A model generated the notes under the pieces. That model was not told the DNA's origin and made no database searches. It was given only the letters and a program-made list of their open reading frames with translations. The position numbers and the translations under genes are program-made. 17,280 bases of DNA from Pseudomonadota bacterium. Lineage in GTDB: Bacteria > Verrucomicrobiota > Verrucomicrobiia > Chthoniobacterales > UBA6821. The stretch lies in contig RFPR01000036.1 in assembly GCA_009928265.1 (NCBI GenBank), positions 1 through 17,280 of the forward strand, written 5' to 3'. Below are positions 1 to 6,077 of this stretch, piece by piece. Each line of letters begins with the position of its first letter. Positions within the stretch are counted from its first letter, which is position 1.

Positions 1-338
1 ATCACAGACCGTGCGCCCCGGCCGATGTAGAGACAGTCAAGCTTCGACAATGCATAGGCAACACCATCTACCTCGACGGATCCCTCGCCGCCAATGTTGA
101 GAACGCCGATTTCTCTGCGCTCGAGAAAGTAGTCGGCCGCCAACTCTTTTTTGGAAGCCTCAAGTTTTAGTGGGTTCTTTGAGGGAACAGCGGATCCGAT
201 GATCGTGCGGTCAGTCTCCCAGTAATTGAGTTCAATCGAGTCATGAACAAAGAGGTTCCTGAGCAGGAAATGATTGCGGAGTTCTCTGGTCGTAAAGAGG
301 GATGCGGCCTCGGCACTGGTTGAAGGAATGACATTCAT
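1..338 (-). CDS. kduI: 4-deoxy-L-threo-5-hexosulose-uronate ketol-isomerase KduI (5' part; truncated by window edge)
   Basis: Only the first 112 codons are in the window. I recognise the N-terminal half of KduI from its ordering of motifs: TTRELRNHFLL near the start, then YFLERREIGVLNIGGEG (about residues 68-84), VEVDGVAY, and the LDCLYIGRGARSV segment at the edge, which closely match enterobacterial KduI. The enzyme is cytoplasmic (no signal peptide) and interconverts 5-keto-4-deoxyuronate and 3-deoxy-D-glycero-2,5-hexodiulosonate, the step after lyase cleavage of pectin, hyaluronan or other uronate glycans. The zinc-binding His/Glu residues of the cupin core lie beyond the edge, so catalytic completeness cannot be judged. 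The ATG at 338 gives MNVIPST and lies four bases after the stop of the upstream DUF4861 gene, so the two are almost certainly co-transcribed. No Shine-Dalgarno motif precedes it. Confidence 0.93.
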   Translation of the reverse strand, partial: MNVIPSTSAEAASLFTTRELRNHFLLRNLFVHDSIELNYWETDRTIIGSAVPSKNPLKLEASKKELAADYFLERREIGVLNIGGEGSVEVDGVAYALSKLDCLYIGRGARSV

Positions 339-342
339 GATC

Positions 343-1290
343 TTATCTGGCTGACATTTTTTCGGAAAACCCGTTAAGAATTCTCTCCCAATCGGCGGGA
401 GTGGACACCCTGCCCTCGCGCACCCATGCAAATCCCGGATAGCAGGTGACCGTGCCACTGGAATCCGTTTTTGTGATGAGAAGCGCATGGCTCTGATCCT
501 TCTCGGGCGACTTGAAATTGAGTGTTTCTATCTCTTTGCCAGGGGCAAGAATCACCCCGGTTCCCAACCCGAAGCCATCTATATTTTCCCAGCAGGAGGC
601 CCAGCGATTTTTTTCATGAAGGGTCACTGCGGCTTTCCCGTCATGGGTTGTAATTCCGACAGCAACCGCCAAGTCGGCTACCGGTTTTCCTCCGCGCGTA
701 AAAATAGAGTCCACTCTGAAAAACGGTTTTCCCTGCTCAACCGTAAAACGTTTTACTTCCCGAATCGGCTGGTTTGTAGCTTTGGGGGGATATTCATAGG
801 TCAACTCAAAAACGCATTTTGACGGATGACGCTCAATAATTGACCACGTTTTGTAGGGACCCGGGCAGACAAGGCGGCCATCTTGCCAGAGAGCCGTTCC
901 CCCGCACCCGCGGGATGCCCCTACATGATACGGGTCGTATCCGTCTCCATGATCCACATGGTAACTGATCCCTTTCTGCTCGCCAGCATACCATTCGTCA
1001 ATAATCGGTTTCGCGGTGCGTTTAAGCCAACAGTCGATACCGCTATCCTCCGAACCTTTTGTGGAAAGAATCGCCGGCCCATATGCACGGAAGGCCATAT
1101 GCTCATTCTCCCACGCGAAATCATCTTTGCGCTCAGGAACAAATCGGCACCATACAGGCCCTTCATTGTTGTTCGCCAGAGCAGGATTGGATGTTTGAGC
1201 AAAAGCGGGTTCTGATCCGTAATTCAGAAAAAAAATAGCCGCAAAAAATAAAACAAGGGAAAGAAACTTTGCTTGCATCACCGTGATCAT
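343..1290 (-). CDS. Secreted DUF4861-family protein, probable uronate-glycan accessory enzyme
   Basis: A 315-residue protein with a Sec signal peptide (hydrophobic run LSLVLFFAAIFFL, likely cleavage after AFA), so exported. The mature part carries the pattern I associate with DUF4861: RFVPERKDDFAWEN (about 49-62), GIDCWLKRT (84-92), YHVDHGDGYDPYHVG (110-124), SRGCGGTALW (126-135), then a beta-rich C-terminal half. No biochemical role can be read from sequence. It sits immediately before kduI, and DUF4861 proteins recur in polysaccharide utilisation loci, so a role in cleaving or processing a uronate-containing glycan is inferred. The conserved Asp/His/Gly-rich stretch 110-135 is where I would look for an active or metal site. 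A GGGAG motif lies 13 bases before the ATG at 1290 and 4 bases before an in-frame TTG at 1299; the ATG was preferred as a standard codon. Another ATG at 1278 also leaves a workable signal peptide. Confidence 0.8.
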   Translation of the reverse strand: MITVMQAKFLSLVLFFAAIFFLNYGSEPAFAQTSNPALANNNEGPVWCRFVPERKDDFAWENEHMAFRAYGPAILSTKGSEDSGIDCWLKRTAKPIIDEWYAGEQKGISYHVDHGDGYDPYHVGASRGCGGTALWQDGRLVCPGPYKTWSIIERHPSKCVFELTYEYPPKATNQPIREVKRFTVEQGKPFFRVDSIFTRGGKPVADLAVAVGITTHDGKAAVTLHEKNRWASCWENIDGFGLGTGVILAPGKEIETLNFKSPEKDQSHALLITKTDSSGTVTCYPGFAWVREGRVSTPADWERILNGFSEKMSAR

Positions 1291-1332
1291 GGTTCTCAAA
1301 AAACTCCCTTTTTACCAGTAAATTATTATCCG

Positions 1333-1406
1333 TTAGCAAAGGTGGCTTCATGTTGCGCGATTGAGTATGAGCCGATCACAAACGTCCTAAAAAGCACCCT
1401 TGCTAA
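1333..1406. promoter_or_regulatory. Spaced imperfect inverted repeat upstream of DUF4861-kduI, possible operator
   Basis: TTAGCAAAGGTG at 1333-1344 is matched by CACCCTTGCTAA at 1395-1406, which is its reverse complement at 11 of 12 positions. The arms are 50 bases apart, too far for a typical terminator hairpin but compatible with two oppositely oriented half-sites or DNA looping. It lies 43 to 116 bases upstream of the DUF4861 ATG, where a promoter is expected. Regulator identity is unknown; the operator role is inference from position and symmetry. Confidence 0.35.
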
Positions 1407-1582
1407 ACTACATAAGCCCCTGTTTTTCATATAAGTCAGTCTTTCACTCGTACGTTGATAAGGGTGAGGGCACACTCTTTTGCCTTCACGAGTTAATTTT
1501 AGGCAAGACGGGAGTAAAATATGTGTTCTTTCGCATGATGCTCGCTGAAGAAGCGCTGACTGGTGAGCATGTCTAGCCTCGC

Positions 1583-1604
1583 ATGCCAGTATGCATCATG
1601 GCAT
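1583..1604. repeat. Inverted repeat ATGCCA-N10-TGGCAT in the 3' flank of the transporter gene
   Basis: Perfect 6-base arms around a 10-base loop, about 100 bases past the transporter stop codon on the minus strand. No T-tract follows on either strand, so a Rho-independent terminator is not supported. It could be a transcript 3'-end structure. Confidence 0.3.
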
Positions 1605-1624
1605 TCCTGTAAGTACTCACGGGC

Positions 1625-1652
1625 GGTTCACTTGAGTCCCGGACCCTGAACC
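1625..1652 (-). terminator. Possible hairpin just downstream of the transporter gene
   Basis: GGTTCA (1625-1630) pairs with TGAACC (1647-1652), and a second short pairing (GTCC with GGAC) sits inside it. It lies about 53 bases past the transporter stop codon. The position suits a terminator or RNA 3'-end stabiliser, but there is no T-run, so the call is weak. Confidence 0.25.
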
Positions 1653-1704
1653 CACCCTGATTGTACCGCCTTTGCATGACCGGCGAGCGAGCGCCCCCTT
1701 ATAA

Positions 1705-3408
1705 TCAGAGATCGGTGATCGGCTTGTGGCGTGGCACCAGCAGTTTGATGATGCTCCAGGCCGCGAGGTAACTCAGTCCGCAGATGAGGAACATCAGGAA
1801 GTAGGCGTGCGAGGGATTGTCCCTGTATGCGTCGGTGAGTGTTCCCGAGAGTTTGAGGATAACCACACCGCCAAGCCCGCCTGCCATTGCCCCAATGCCT
1901 GTGACCGATCCCACGGTTTTCTTCGGGAACATGTCCGAGACGGTGGTGAAGAGGTTGGCCGACCAGGCCTGGTGGGAAGCCGCGCCGAGGCAGATGATGG
2001 CGATCGCCAGCGTCGAGGCGGCCTGACCGAATCGCGCGGGATCGCCGAAGTACTGGGTCGTCATCACCGTGAGCGGCGCCAGGGCGATCAGCAACATCGC
2101 CGTCATGCGCGCGTGGTAGGCATTCATGCCGCGCTTCATGAGCGCCATCGGGATGCTGCCACCAAAGACGCTGCCCACCACGGCGACCCCGTACACGATA
2201 AATGTCGGGATCATCACCTCGTGCTTGGTCATCCCGAACTGCTTCCTGAGGTAATCGGGCAACCAGAAAAGGTAGAACCACCAGACGCCGTCGGTGAGGA
2301 ACTTGCCGGAGAAAAAGGCCCATGTCTGGGGATACCCGAGCACGCCCGAGGGAGGGACGGGGCCGTACTCATTGGCCTCCGCGGATCCGCGGCGCAGAGA
2401 GAGATAGACCAGCGACCCTGCGGTTCCGAGGACGGGGAGGGCGTTGAGAAGGGCGAACCGGCCGGGCTTCCCGATGTCATGCCAGCGCCTGCACTGGCAC
2501 GGGATGCTCACGGCAAGCGCGAGCAAGGCCGCGACGGCGTGGAGAAGGAGCGACCCTTTGGCACCGAGCGATGGAAACTGCGCCGAGATGAAATGAAGGA
2601 AGAGGAAAAGAAACAGGATCATGACGGTGATCCCGGCAAAGCCTTGGCGCGACATCCTGCCGTGGAAGGAGAGCAGGCCGAGTGAGGGTTTCCCGCCGGA
2701 CTTGTCCTCGTGGAGCATCTGCTCCGGGGTCTCTTCGTGGTCGCTGTGGATGAGATCAAACTCCTCCCGCGAGAGGCGCTTCTGCTCCGAGGGGGGCGCG
2801 TAGAACCGGAACCAGAAAAACAGCCAGGGGAAGCCCGCGAGACCGGTGAGGATGAAGGCGAGCTTCCATCCCTCGCGGTCGCCGAAATGAATCAGGCACC
2901 AAGGGACGAAGAGGGCGGCGATCATGGCGCCGACGTTGGAGCCGCTGTTGAAGATCCCGGTGGCCAAGGCCCGCTCCCGTTTCGGAAACCACTCTGCCAC
3001 CGTCTTGATGGATGCGGGGAAGTTGCCCGCTTCGCCGATCCCGAAAAGACTGCGAATGATCATGTGGGCAGCGGTGAGGCTGCCGACAAAGGCATTGGCT
3101 ATACCGAAAAAGGACCAGATCGCGAGGGAGAGTGCGAGTCCCAACTTGGTGCCTATCCTATCGATAACCCATCCCGCCAAGATGGTCATGGTGGCGTAGA
3201 AGGCCGTGAAGGCAGTGGTGACATTTGCGTAGTCGGAATTCGTCCAACCGAATCCGCCTGTCTCCACGGGCGTGCAGAAAAACTCCTTGAGGTAACTGAT
3301 GACCTGCCGGTCGAGGTAGTTGAACGTTGTGGAGAAGAACAAGAGTCCGCAGATGACCCATCGATAGCTTGTCATTCCGGAAGAGCGAGGGGGGGATGCT
3401 TGGTCCAT
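1705..3408 (-). CDS. Hexuronate-type MFS transporter with an inserted DUF805-like membrane domain
   Basis: A 567-residue inner-membrane protein. The N-terminal half (TSYRWVICGLLFFSTTFNYLD at 13-33, GIGEAGNFPASIKTVAEWFP at 123-142, ERALATGIFNSGSNVGAMIA at 145-164) is typical of the anion:cation symporter branch of the MFS that includes ExuT. The C-terminal half resumes at GYPQTWAFFSGKFLTDGVWW (358-377). Such transporters are usually about 430 residues; the excess comes from residues about 246-353, which read as a DUF805 domain: FHGRMSRQGF, then hydrophobic segments, RRWHDIGKPGRF (308-319), a further hydrophobic segment, and NEYGPVPP. Frame and style are continuous, so this looks like a true fusion. 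Predicted role is uptake of uronates released by the locus, fitting kduI downstream on the same strand; galacturonate, glucuronate and unsaturated forms cannot be distinguished. No Shine-Dalgarno precedes the ATG at 3408; an in-frame ATG at residue 12 is an alternative start. Confidence 0.92.
   Translation of the reverse strand: MDQASPPRSSGMTSYRWVICGLLFFSTTFNYLDRQVISYLKEFFCTPVETGGFGWTNSDYANVTTAFTAFYATMTILAGWVIDRIGTKLGLALSLAIWSFFGIANAFVGSLTAAHMIIRSLFGIGEAGNFPASIKTVAEWFPKRERALATGIFNSGSNVGAMIAALFVPWCLIHFGDREGWKLAFILTGLAGFPWLFFWFRFYAPPSEQKRLSREEFDLIHSDHEETPEQMLHEDKSGGKPSLGLLSFHGRMSRQGFAGITVMILFLFLFLHFISAQFPSLGAKGSLLLHAVAALLALAVSIPCQCRRWHDIGKPGRFALLNALPVLGTAGSLVYLSLRRGSAEANEYGPVPPSGVLGYPQTWAFFSGKFLTDGVWWFYLFWLPDYLRKQFGMTKHEVMIPTFIVYGVAVVGSVFGGSIPMALMKRGMNAYHARMTAMLLIALAPLTVMTTQYFGDPARFGQAASTLAIAIICLGAASHQAWSANLFTTVSDMFPKKTVGSVTGIGAMAGGLGGVVILKLSGTLTDAYRDNPSHAYFLMFLICGLSYLAAWSIIKLLVPRHKPITDL
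2350..2673 (-). other. DUF805-like domain inserted in the MFS central loop
   Basis: Encodes residues about 246-353 of the transporter. Diagnostic elements in family order: an F/GR-SR motif before the first helix (FHGRMSRQGF), a hydrophobic segment at about 255-277, another at about 286-303, RRWHDIGKPGR at 308-317, a hydrophobic stretch at about 318-337, and the closing NEYGPVPP at 346-353. The insertion point matches the cytoplasmic loop between helices 6 and 7 of MFS proteins. DUF805 has no established biochemical function. Confidence 0.8.
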
Positions 3409-3672
3409 GGGATGTATACAGAGTCACTGTAATCTGACGGGCAAAGGATGCAATGCACTGATGCGTCTTTGGATAAGCATTTGAAGCGGAACATTTTTCT
3501 CTGTTGGAGTGGTGTCGGAATCACTTGTCGCACCCTTGACCCTTTGTATTTTCGCATGTTTTTTGAGTGGTACTTGGTCCTTTTGACTGTCCTGGCAGAG
3601 TGGAGGCCTTCCTGCTTGTTTGCGGTGACGGCCGGATCGAGTCCACAACAACCAACCCGTTGACGAACCATT

Positions 3673-3691
3673 CAACCTCCGCAAGAGGTTG
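3673..3691. repeat. Short perfect hairpin CAACCTC-N5-GAGGTTG
   Basis: Seven-base perfect arms around CGCAA, in the middle of the divergent intergenic region. No T-tract follows. It could be an operator or part of a longer structured leader together with the hairpin at 3726-3748; the sequence does not decide. Confidence 0.4.
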
Positions 3692-3725
3692 TCCACCTAC
3701 GACTAGGGAAAAGCCTTCTTGGGGG

Positions 3726-3748
3726 GGCGCCTCCGGGAAGGAGTCGCC
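3726..3748. repeat. GC-rich hairpin next to a seven-G run
   Basis: GGCGCCTCC and GGAGTCGCC form a 9-base stem with one central mismatch around a GGGAA loop. Seven consecutive G residues begin at 3721. It lies 180 bases upstream of the beta-helix gene. Function unknown; a regulatory DNA or RNA structure is possible. Confidence 0.35.
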
Positions 3749-3876
3749 TACCGCCGTGCCAAACCAGCTGTAGTCTCTTGGCTCCCAAGTGCTTCACAAA
3801 ATCCTCTTCCTGGTGCAGTTCAGCGTCTCAGCGAGCGAGCTCTCCGCAATATCGGCGGCAATCAGGCAACTTGCTA

Positions 3877-3904
3877 TTGAGTTTCCAACACCCATCCGTA
3901 ACAT
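3877..3904 (+). promoter_or_regulatory. Weak sigma70-like promoter for the beta-helix gene
   Basis: TTGAGT (3877-3882), a 16-base spacer and TAACAT (3899-3904) resemble -35 and -10 elements. The -10 box ends 23 bases before the ATG at 3928, implying a short leader. The match is partial, so this is a candidate only. Confidence 0.25.
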
Positions 3905-3927
3905 CATAAACCCAATCCCTAACCCCC

Positions 3928-5508
3928 ATGCATTTTTTCACCCACCGGTTCGCCTCTTTTTTCCTCTTCCTGCTTTGCTCCGCTTGTGCGGTGCATGGAC
4001 AATCGGCATCGACGGCTTCCTCGGAAAAAGTTTGGGTCTCTGAGGGTAGTAACGGTCATCTGGTTTACGGAACCAATAACCTCGGAGACCGGATTCCCGA
4101 TTTCTCCCATGCCGGCTACGGCGGGGGAGGGGTGAAGATTCCCGATGTTCCCGTTCAGAAAACGGTAAGTCCTTCTGCCGGGGATGATTCCGCGGCCATC
4201 CAGGAGGCGGTGAACGCGGTGGGGGCGATGCCCCTGAAGGACGGATTCCGTGGGACCGTCCTGCTTTCTCCCGGCACGTTCCACTGTTCCAACACGATCA
4301 CCCTTTCCCAAGATGGTGTTGTCCTACGCGGGTCGGGCACCAATGAAGCCACGGGAACCACGATCGAGATGACGGGGGCTGCCCACACCTGCGTTTCGTT
4401 CACGGCTGCCGGGCGCAAGGCCACCTCAAAGGGGAGTAACTCAACACCCGTGAAAATCACCGATGCCTATCTGCCCTGCGGAAGCACTGTTTTTTCCGTG
4501 GAGAGTGTCGCTGGTTTGAAAGCGGGAGATACGATTGCCATCACCAGACCCTGGACCAAGGAGTGGATTCACTCCGTGGGAATGGATGCCCTGGTCCGCA
4601 GCGGCAAACCCCAGACTTGGATGCGCGAAAATGCCACCTATACTTATGAGCGGATCATCCGGTCCATCGACGGCAACCGCATTACACTGGATGTTCCGAT
4701 CGGTGACGCGATCGACATGAGACTGATCGCCCCGCAGTCTGTCACCGTCACCCAGATGAATGAACGTGCGTTCACCTCCCAGTGCGGCTTGGAGTCCCTT
4801 CGAATTAACTCCCAGCCTCCCTCGGGAATGCTGACGGCTCCCAACAATATGGCGGTGAATTTCAATGGATCCCGTGACTGTTGGGTCAGGGGTATCTTCA
4901 TGAACAACACGCTCGTTAATGTCTACATCGCCGAGAGTTGCCGCCGTATCACGGTGAGTGAGGCGGTAGCCCTGCATACGTCCACTATTGAGAAGGGAGC
5001 CGGATACCCCGCGGACTATGTCCTGCGCGGCAGCCAGATCCTGATCGACCGCTGTAGTACCAAGGGGGACGGATCATTCTTCGTGGATGCCCAGAATGCC
5101 GGGTCGAACCTGAACGCGGTTCTCAACTGCACGTTCGTAGGTGGTGGTGCTATCCAGCCTCATGCTCGCTGGTCGACCTCGATGCTGGCGGATAATTGTC
5201 ATGTGCCTGATGGCGGCATCGAGTACATCAACCGAGGTACCTGCGGCTCCGGTCATGGCTGGGCGATGGCTTGGGGCGTTGCCTGGAACTGCACGGCGCA
5301 GAGATTTGATATCCAACAGCCTCCCGGATGCATCAACTGGTGCATCGGTTGCGTGGAAATCCCTAACCTCGAAAAGCCCTCCAGGAAGAAGCCAAAGATC
5401 AACGAGGGCTTCTTTTCCTTCGGAACCCCCGTGCTTCCCAAGAGTCTCTATCTGGCCCAGTTGAAGGATCGCCTCGGTGAGCAGGCCGTGAAAAACATTG
5501 GATATTAA
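3928..5508 (+). CDS. Secreted right-handed beta-helix protein, candidate polysaccharide lyase
   Basis: 526 residues with a signal peptide (MHFFTHRFASFFLFLLCSAC; likely cleavage after VHG). The N-terminus has the pectate-lyase-3-like opening: VPVQKTVSPSAGDDSAAIQ (74-92), GFRGTVLLSPGTF (106-118), then VVLRGSG (131-137). Repeating short strands up to about residue 460 fit a parallel beta-helix. A striking C-terminal block combines QPHARWS (410-416), YINRGTCGSGHGW (433-445), VAWNC (451-455) and QQPPGCINW (463-471), with His411, Arg413, Arg436 and His443 as plausible active-site residues. Many such folds are lyases or hydrolases of acidic polysaccharides; with kduI and a hexuronate carrier nearby, a lyase making unsaturated uronates is the best guess. 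I cannot place it in a numbered PL or GH family. First gene of the plus-strand arm; no Shine-Dalgarno before its ATG. Confidence 0.82.
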   Translation: MHFFTHRFASFFLFLLCSACAVHGQSASTASSEKVWVSEGSNGHLVYGTNNLGDRIPDFSHAGYGGGGVKIPDVPVQKTVSPSAGDDSAAIQEAVNAVGAMPLKDGFRGTVLLSPGTFHCSNTITLSQDGVVLRGSGTNEATGTTIEMTGAAHTCVSFTAAGRKATSKGSNSTPVKITDAYLPCGSTVFSVESVAGLKAGDTIAITRPWTKEWIHSVGMDALVRSGKPQTWMRENATYTYERIIRSIDGNRITLDVPIGDAIDMRLIAPQSVTVTQMNERAFTSQCGLESLRINSQPPSGMLTAPNNMAVNFNGSRDCWVRGIFMNNTLVNVYIAESCRRITVSEAVALHTSTIEKGAGYPADYVLRGSQILIDRCSTKGDGSFFVDAQNAGSNLNAVLNCTFVGGGAIQPHARWSTSMLADNCHVPDGGIEYINRGTCGSGHGWAMAWGVAWNCTAQRFDIQQPPGCINWCIGCVEIPNLEKPSRKKPKINEGFFSFGTPVLPKSLYLAQLKDRLGEQAVKNIGY

Positions 5509-5526
5509 TATCATTTCCGACGATTC

Positions 5527-5973
5527 TTGAGAAAGAGGCCATTTGGCAGACAAACGCCGTTGAAGACTGCGCCTGTTACTCTCTTCTTCCTTGGGATATT
5601 GTTCGCGGTGCAATTATCGGTCGGTATCCCAACCAAACCTGAAATTTCACCGCTGTTTGCCGATACCATGGTGCTGCAGCGCGATGTGCACTGTAATATC
5701 TGGGGTGAGGGGGCTCGGGAGTCGAAAGTAACGCTGACTTTTCAAGGGCAGACCAAATCCGTCGAGGTGGATGCCACAGGCCAATGGTCGTTGAAGCTTG
5801 ATCCAATGACGGCAACGGGTGAGGGAAAGGAGTGCTCCGTCTCCAGTCAGGGAAAACCCGTGACCTTCAGGAATGTGGTGCTCGGGGATGTCTGGATCTG
5901 CGCAGGGCAATCCAACACTGGGATTCCACTTAGCAGCATCAACGATCTCGCCCGGAATGACCACGACGCCTAG
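5527..5973 (+). pseudogene. Truncated SGNH 'sialate O-acetylesterase' (N-terminal fragment)
   Basis: 148 codons that match only the start of the roughly 500-residue family. Visible are a signal-peptide-like segment (VTLFFLGILFAVQLSVG), ISPLFADTMVLQRDV, an all-beta domain, and DVWICAGQSNTGIPLSSIND, which contains the nucleophile-Ser block GQSN. A TAG at 5971 then ends the frame 15 residues past that block. Everything carrying the second Gly/Asn block and the Asp-His pair is gone, and I see no continuation in any frame in the 104 bases before the GH29 gene. The usual Met after GQSN is Thr here. The start is uncertain: the reading frame opens with TTG at 5527, 18 bases after the beta-helix stop, with no Shine-Dalgarno. 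Most likely a deletion remnant. It is clearly diverged from the esterase at 13923, so it is not a recent copy of it. Confidence 0.75.
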
Positions 5974-5983
5974 AGAATATTCT
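5974..5983. repeat. Perfect palindrome AGAATATTCT after the esterase fragment
   Basis: A 10-base palindrome starting directly after the TAG of the esterase remnant, 95 bases before the GH29 start. It may be an operator half or chance AT-rich sequence at the deletion scar. No -35/-10 pair is clear in the rest of this gap. Confidence 0.25.
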
Positions 5984-6077
5984 AAAGTCGGTAAAAAGCT
6001 TCATTCAGCAAGATTCATCCTGACATAGTGAATAATACCAAATCCGAAACCGTGCTATCCTGACGTTTCCCAAAATC

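Larger units (their letters stand above)
1291..1704. other. Intergenic region between MFS transporter and DUF4861 gene
   Basis: No convincing gene is seen in these 414 bases. The right part holds the 3' flank of the transporter gene with two small hairpins (1583-1604 and 1625-1652). The left part should hold the promoter of the DUF4861-kduI unit, and contains a 12-base imperfect inverted repeat (1333-1344 and 1395-1406). The length argues for a separate promoter here rather than simple read-through from the transporter. Confidence 0.6.
3409..3927. promoter_or_regulatory. Divergent intergenic region between the transporter and the beta-helix gene
   Basis: 519 bases separate the two divergent start codons. 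Short open frames here show no recognisable protein. Structure seen: hairpin 3673-3691, a GC-rich hairpin 3726-3748 within a G-run, and a promoter-like pair at 3877-3904. The region should contain promoters for both arms. The left 100 bases, next to the transporter start, show no clear -35/-10 pair to me. Confidence 0.55.

Noticed and set aside
1726..2685. Open frame of 319 codons on the plus strand
   Set aside because: It lies wholly antisense to the MFS gene, its product is charged and low-complexity (Arg/Glu/His-rich), and the minus-strand protein is a clear transporter. Shadow frame.
3746..3761. Sigma54-like TGGCAC element on the minus strand
   Set aside because: The -24-like TGGCAC is present but the -12 side reads TAGGC instead of TTGC, and it lies about 340 bases from the transporter start.
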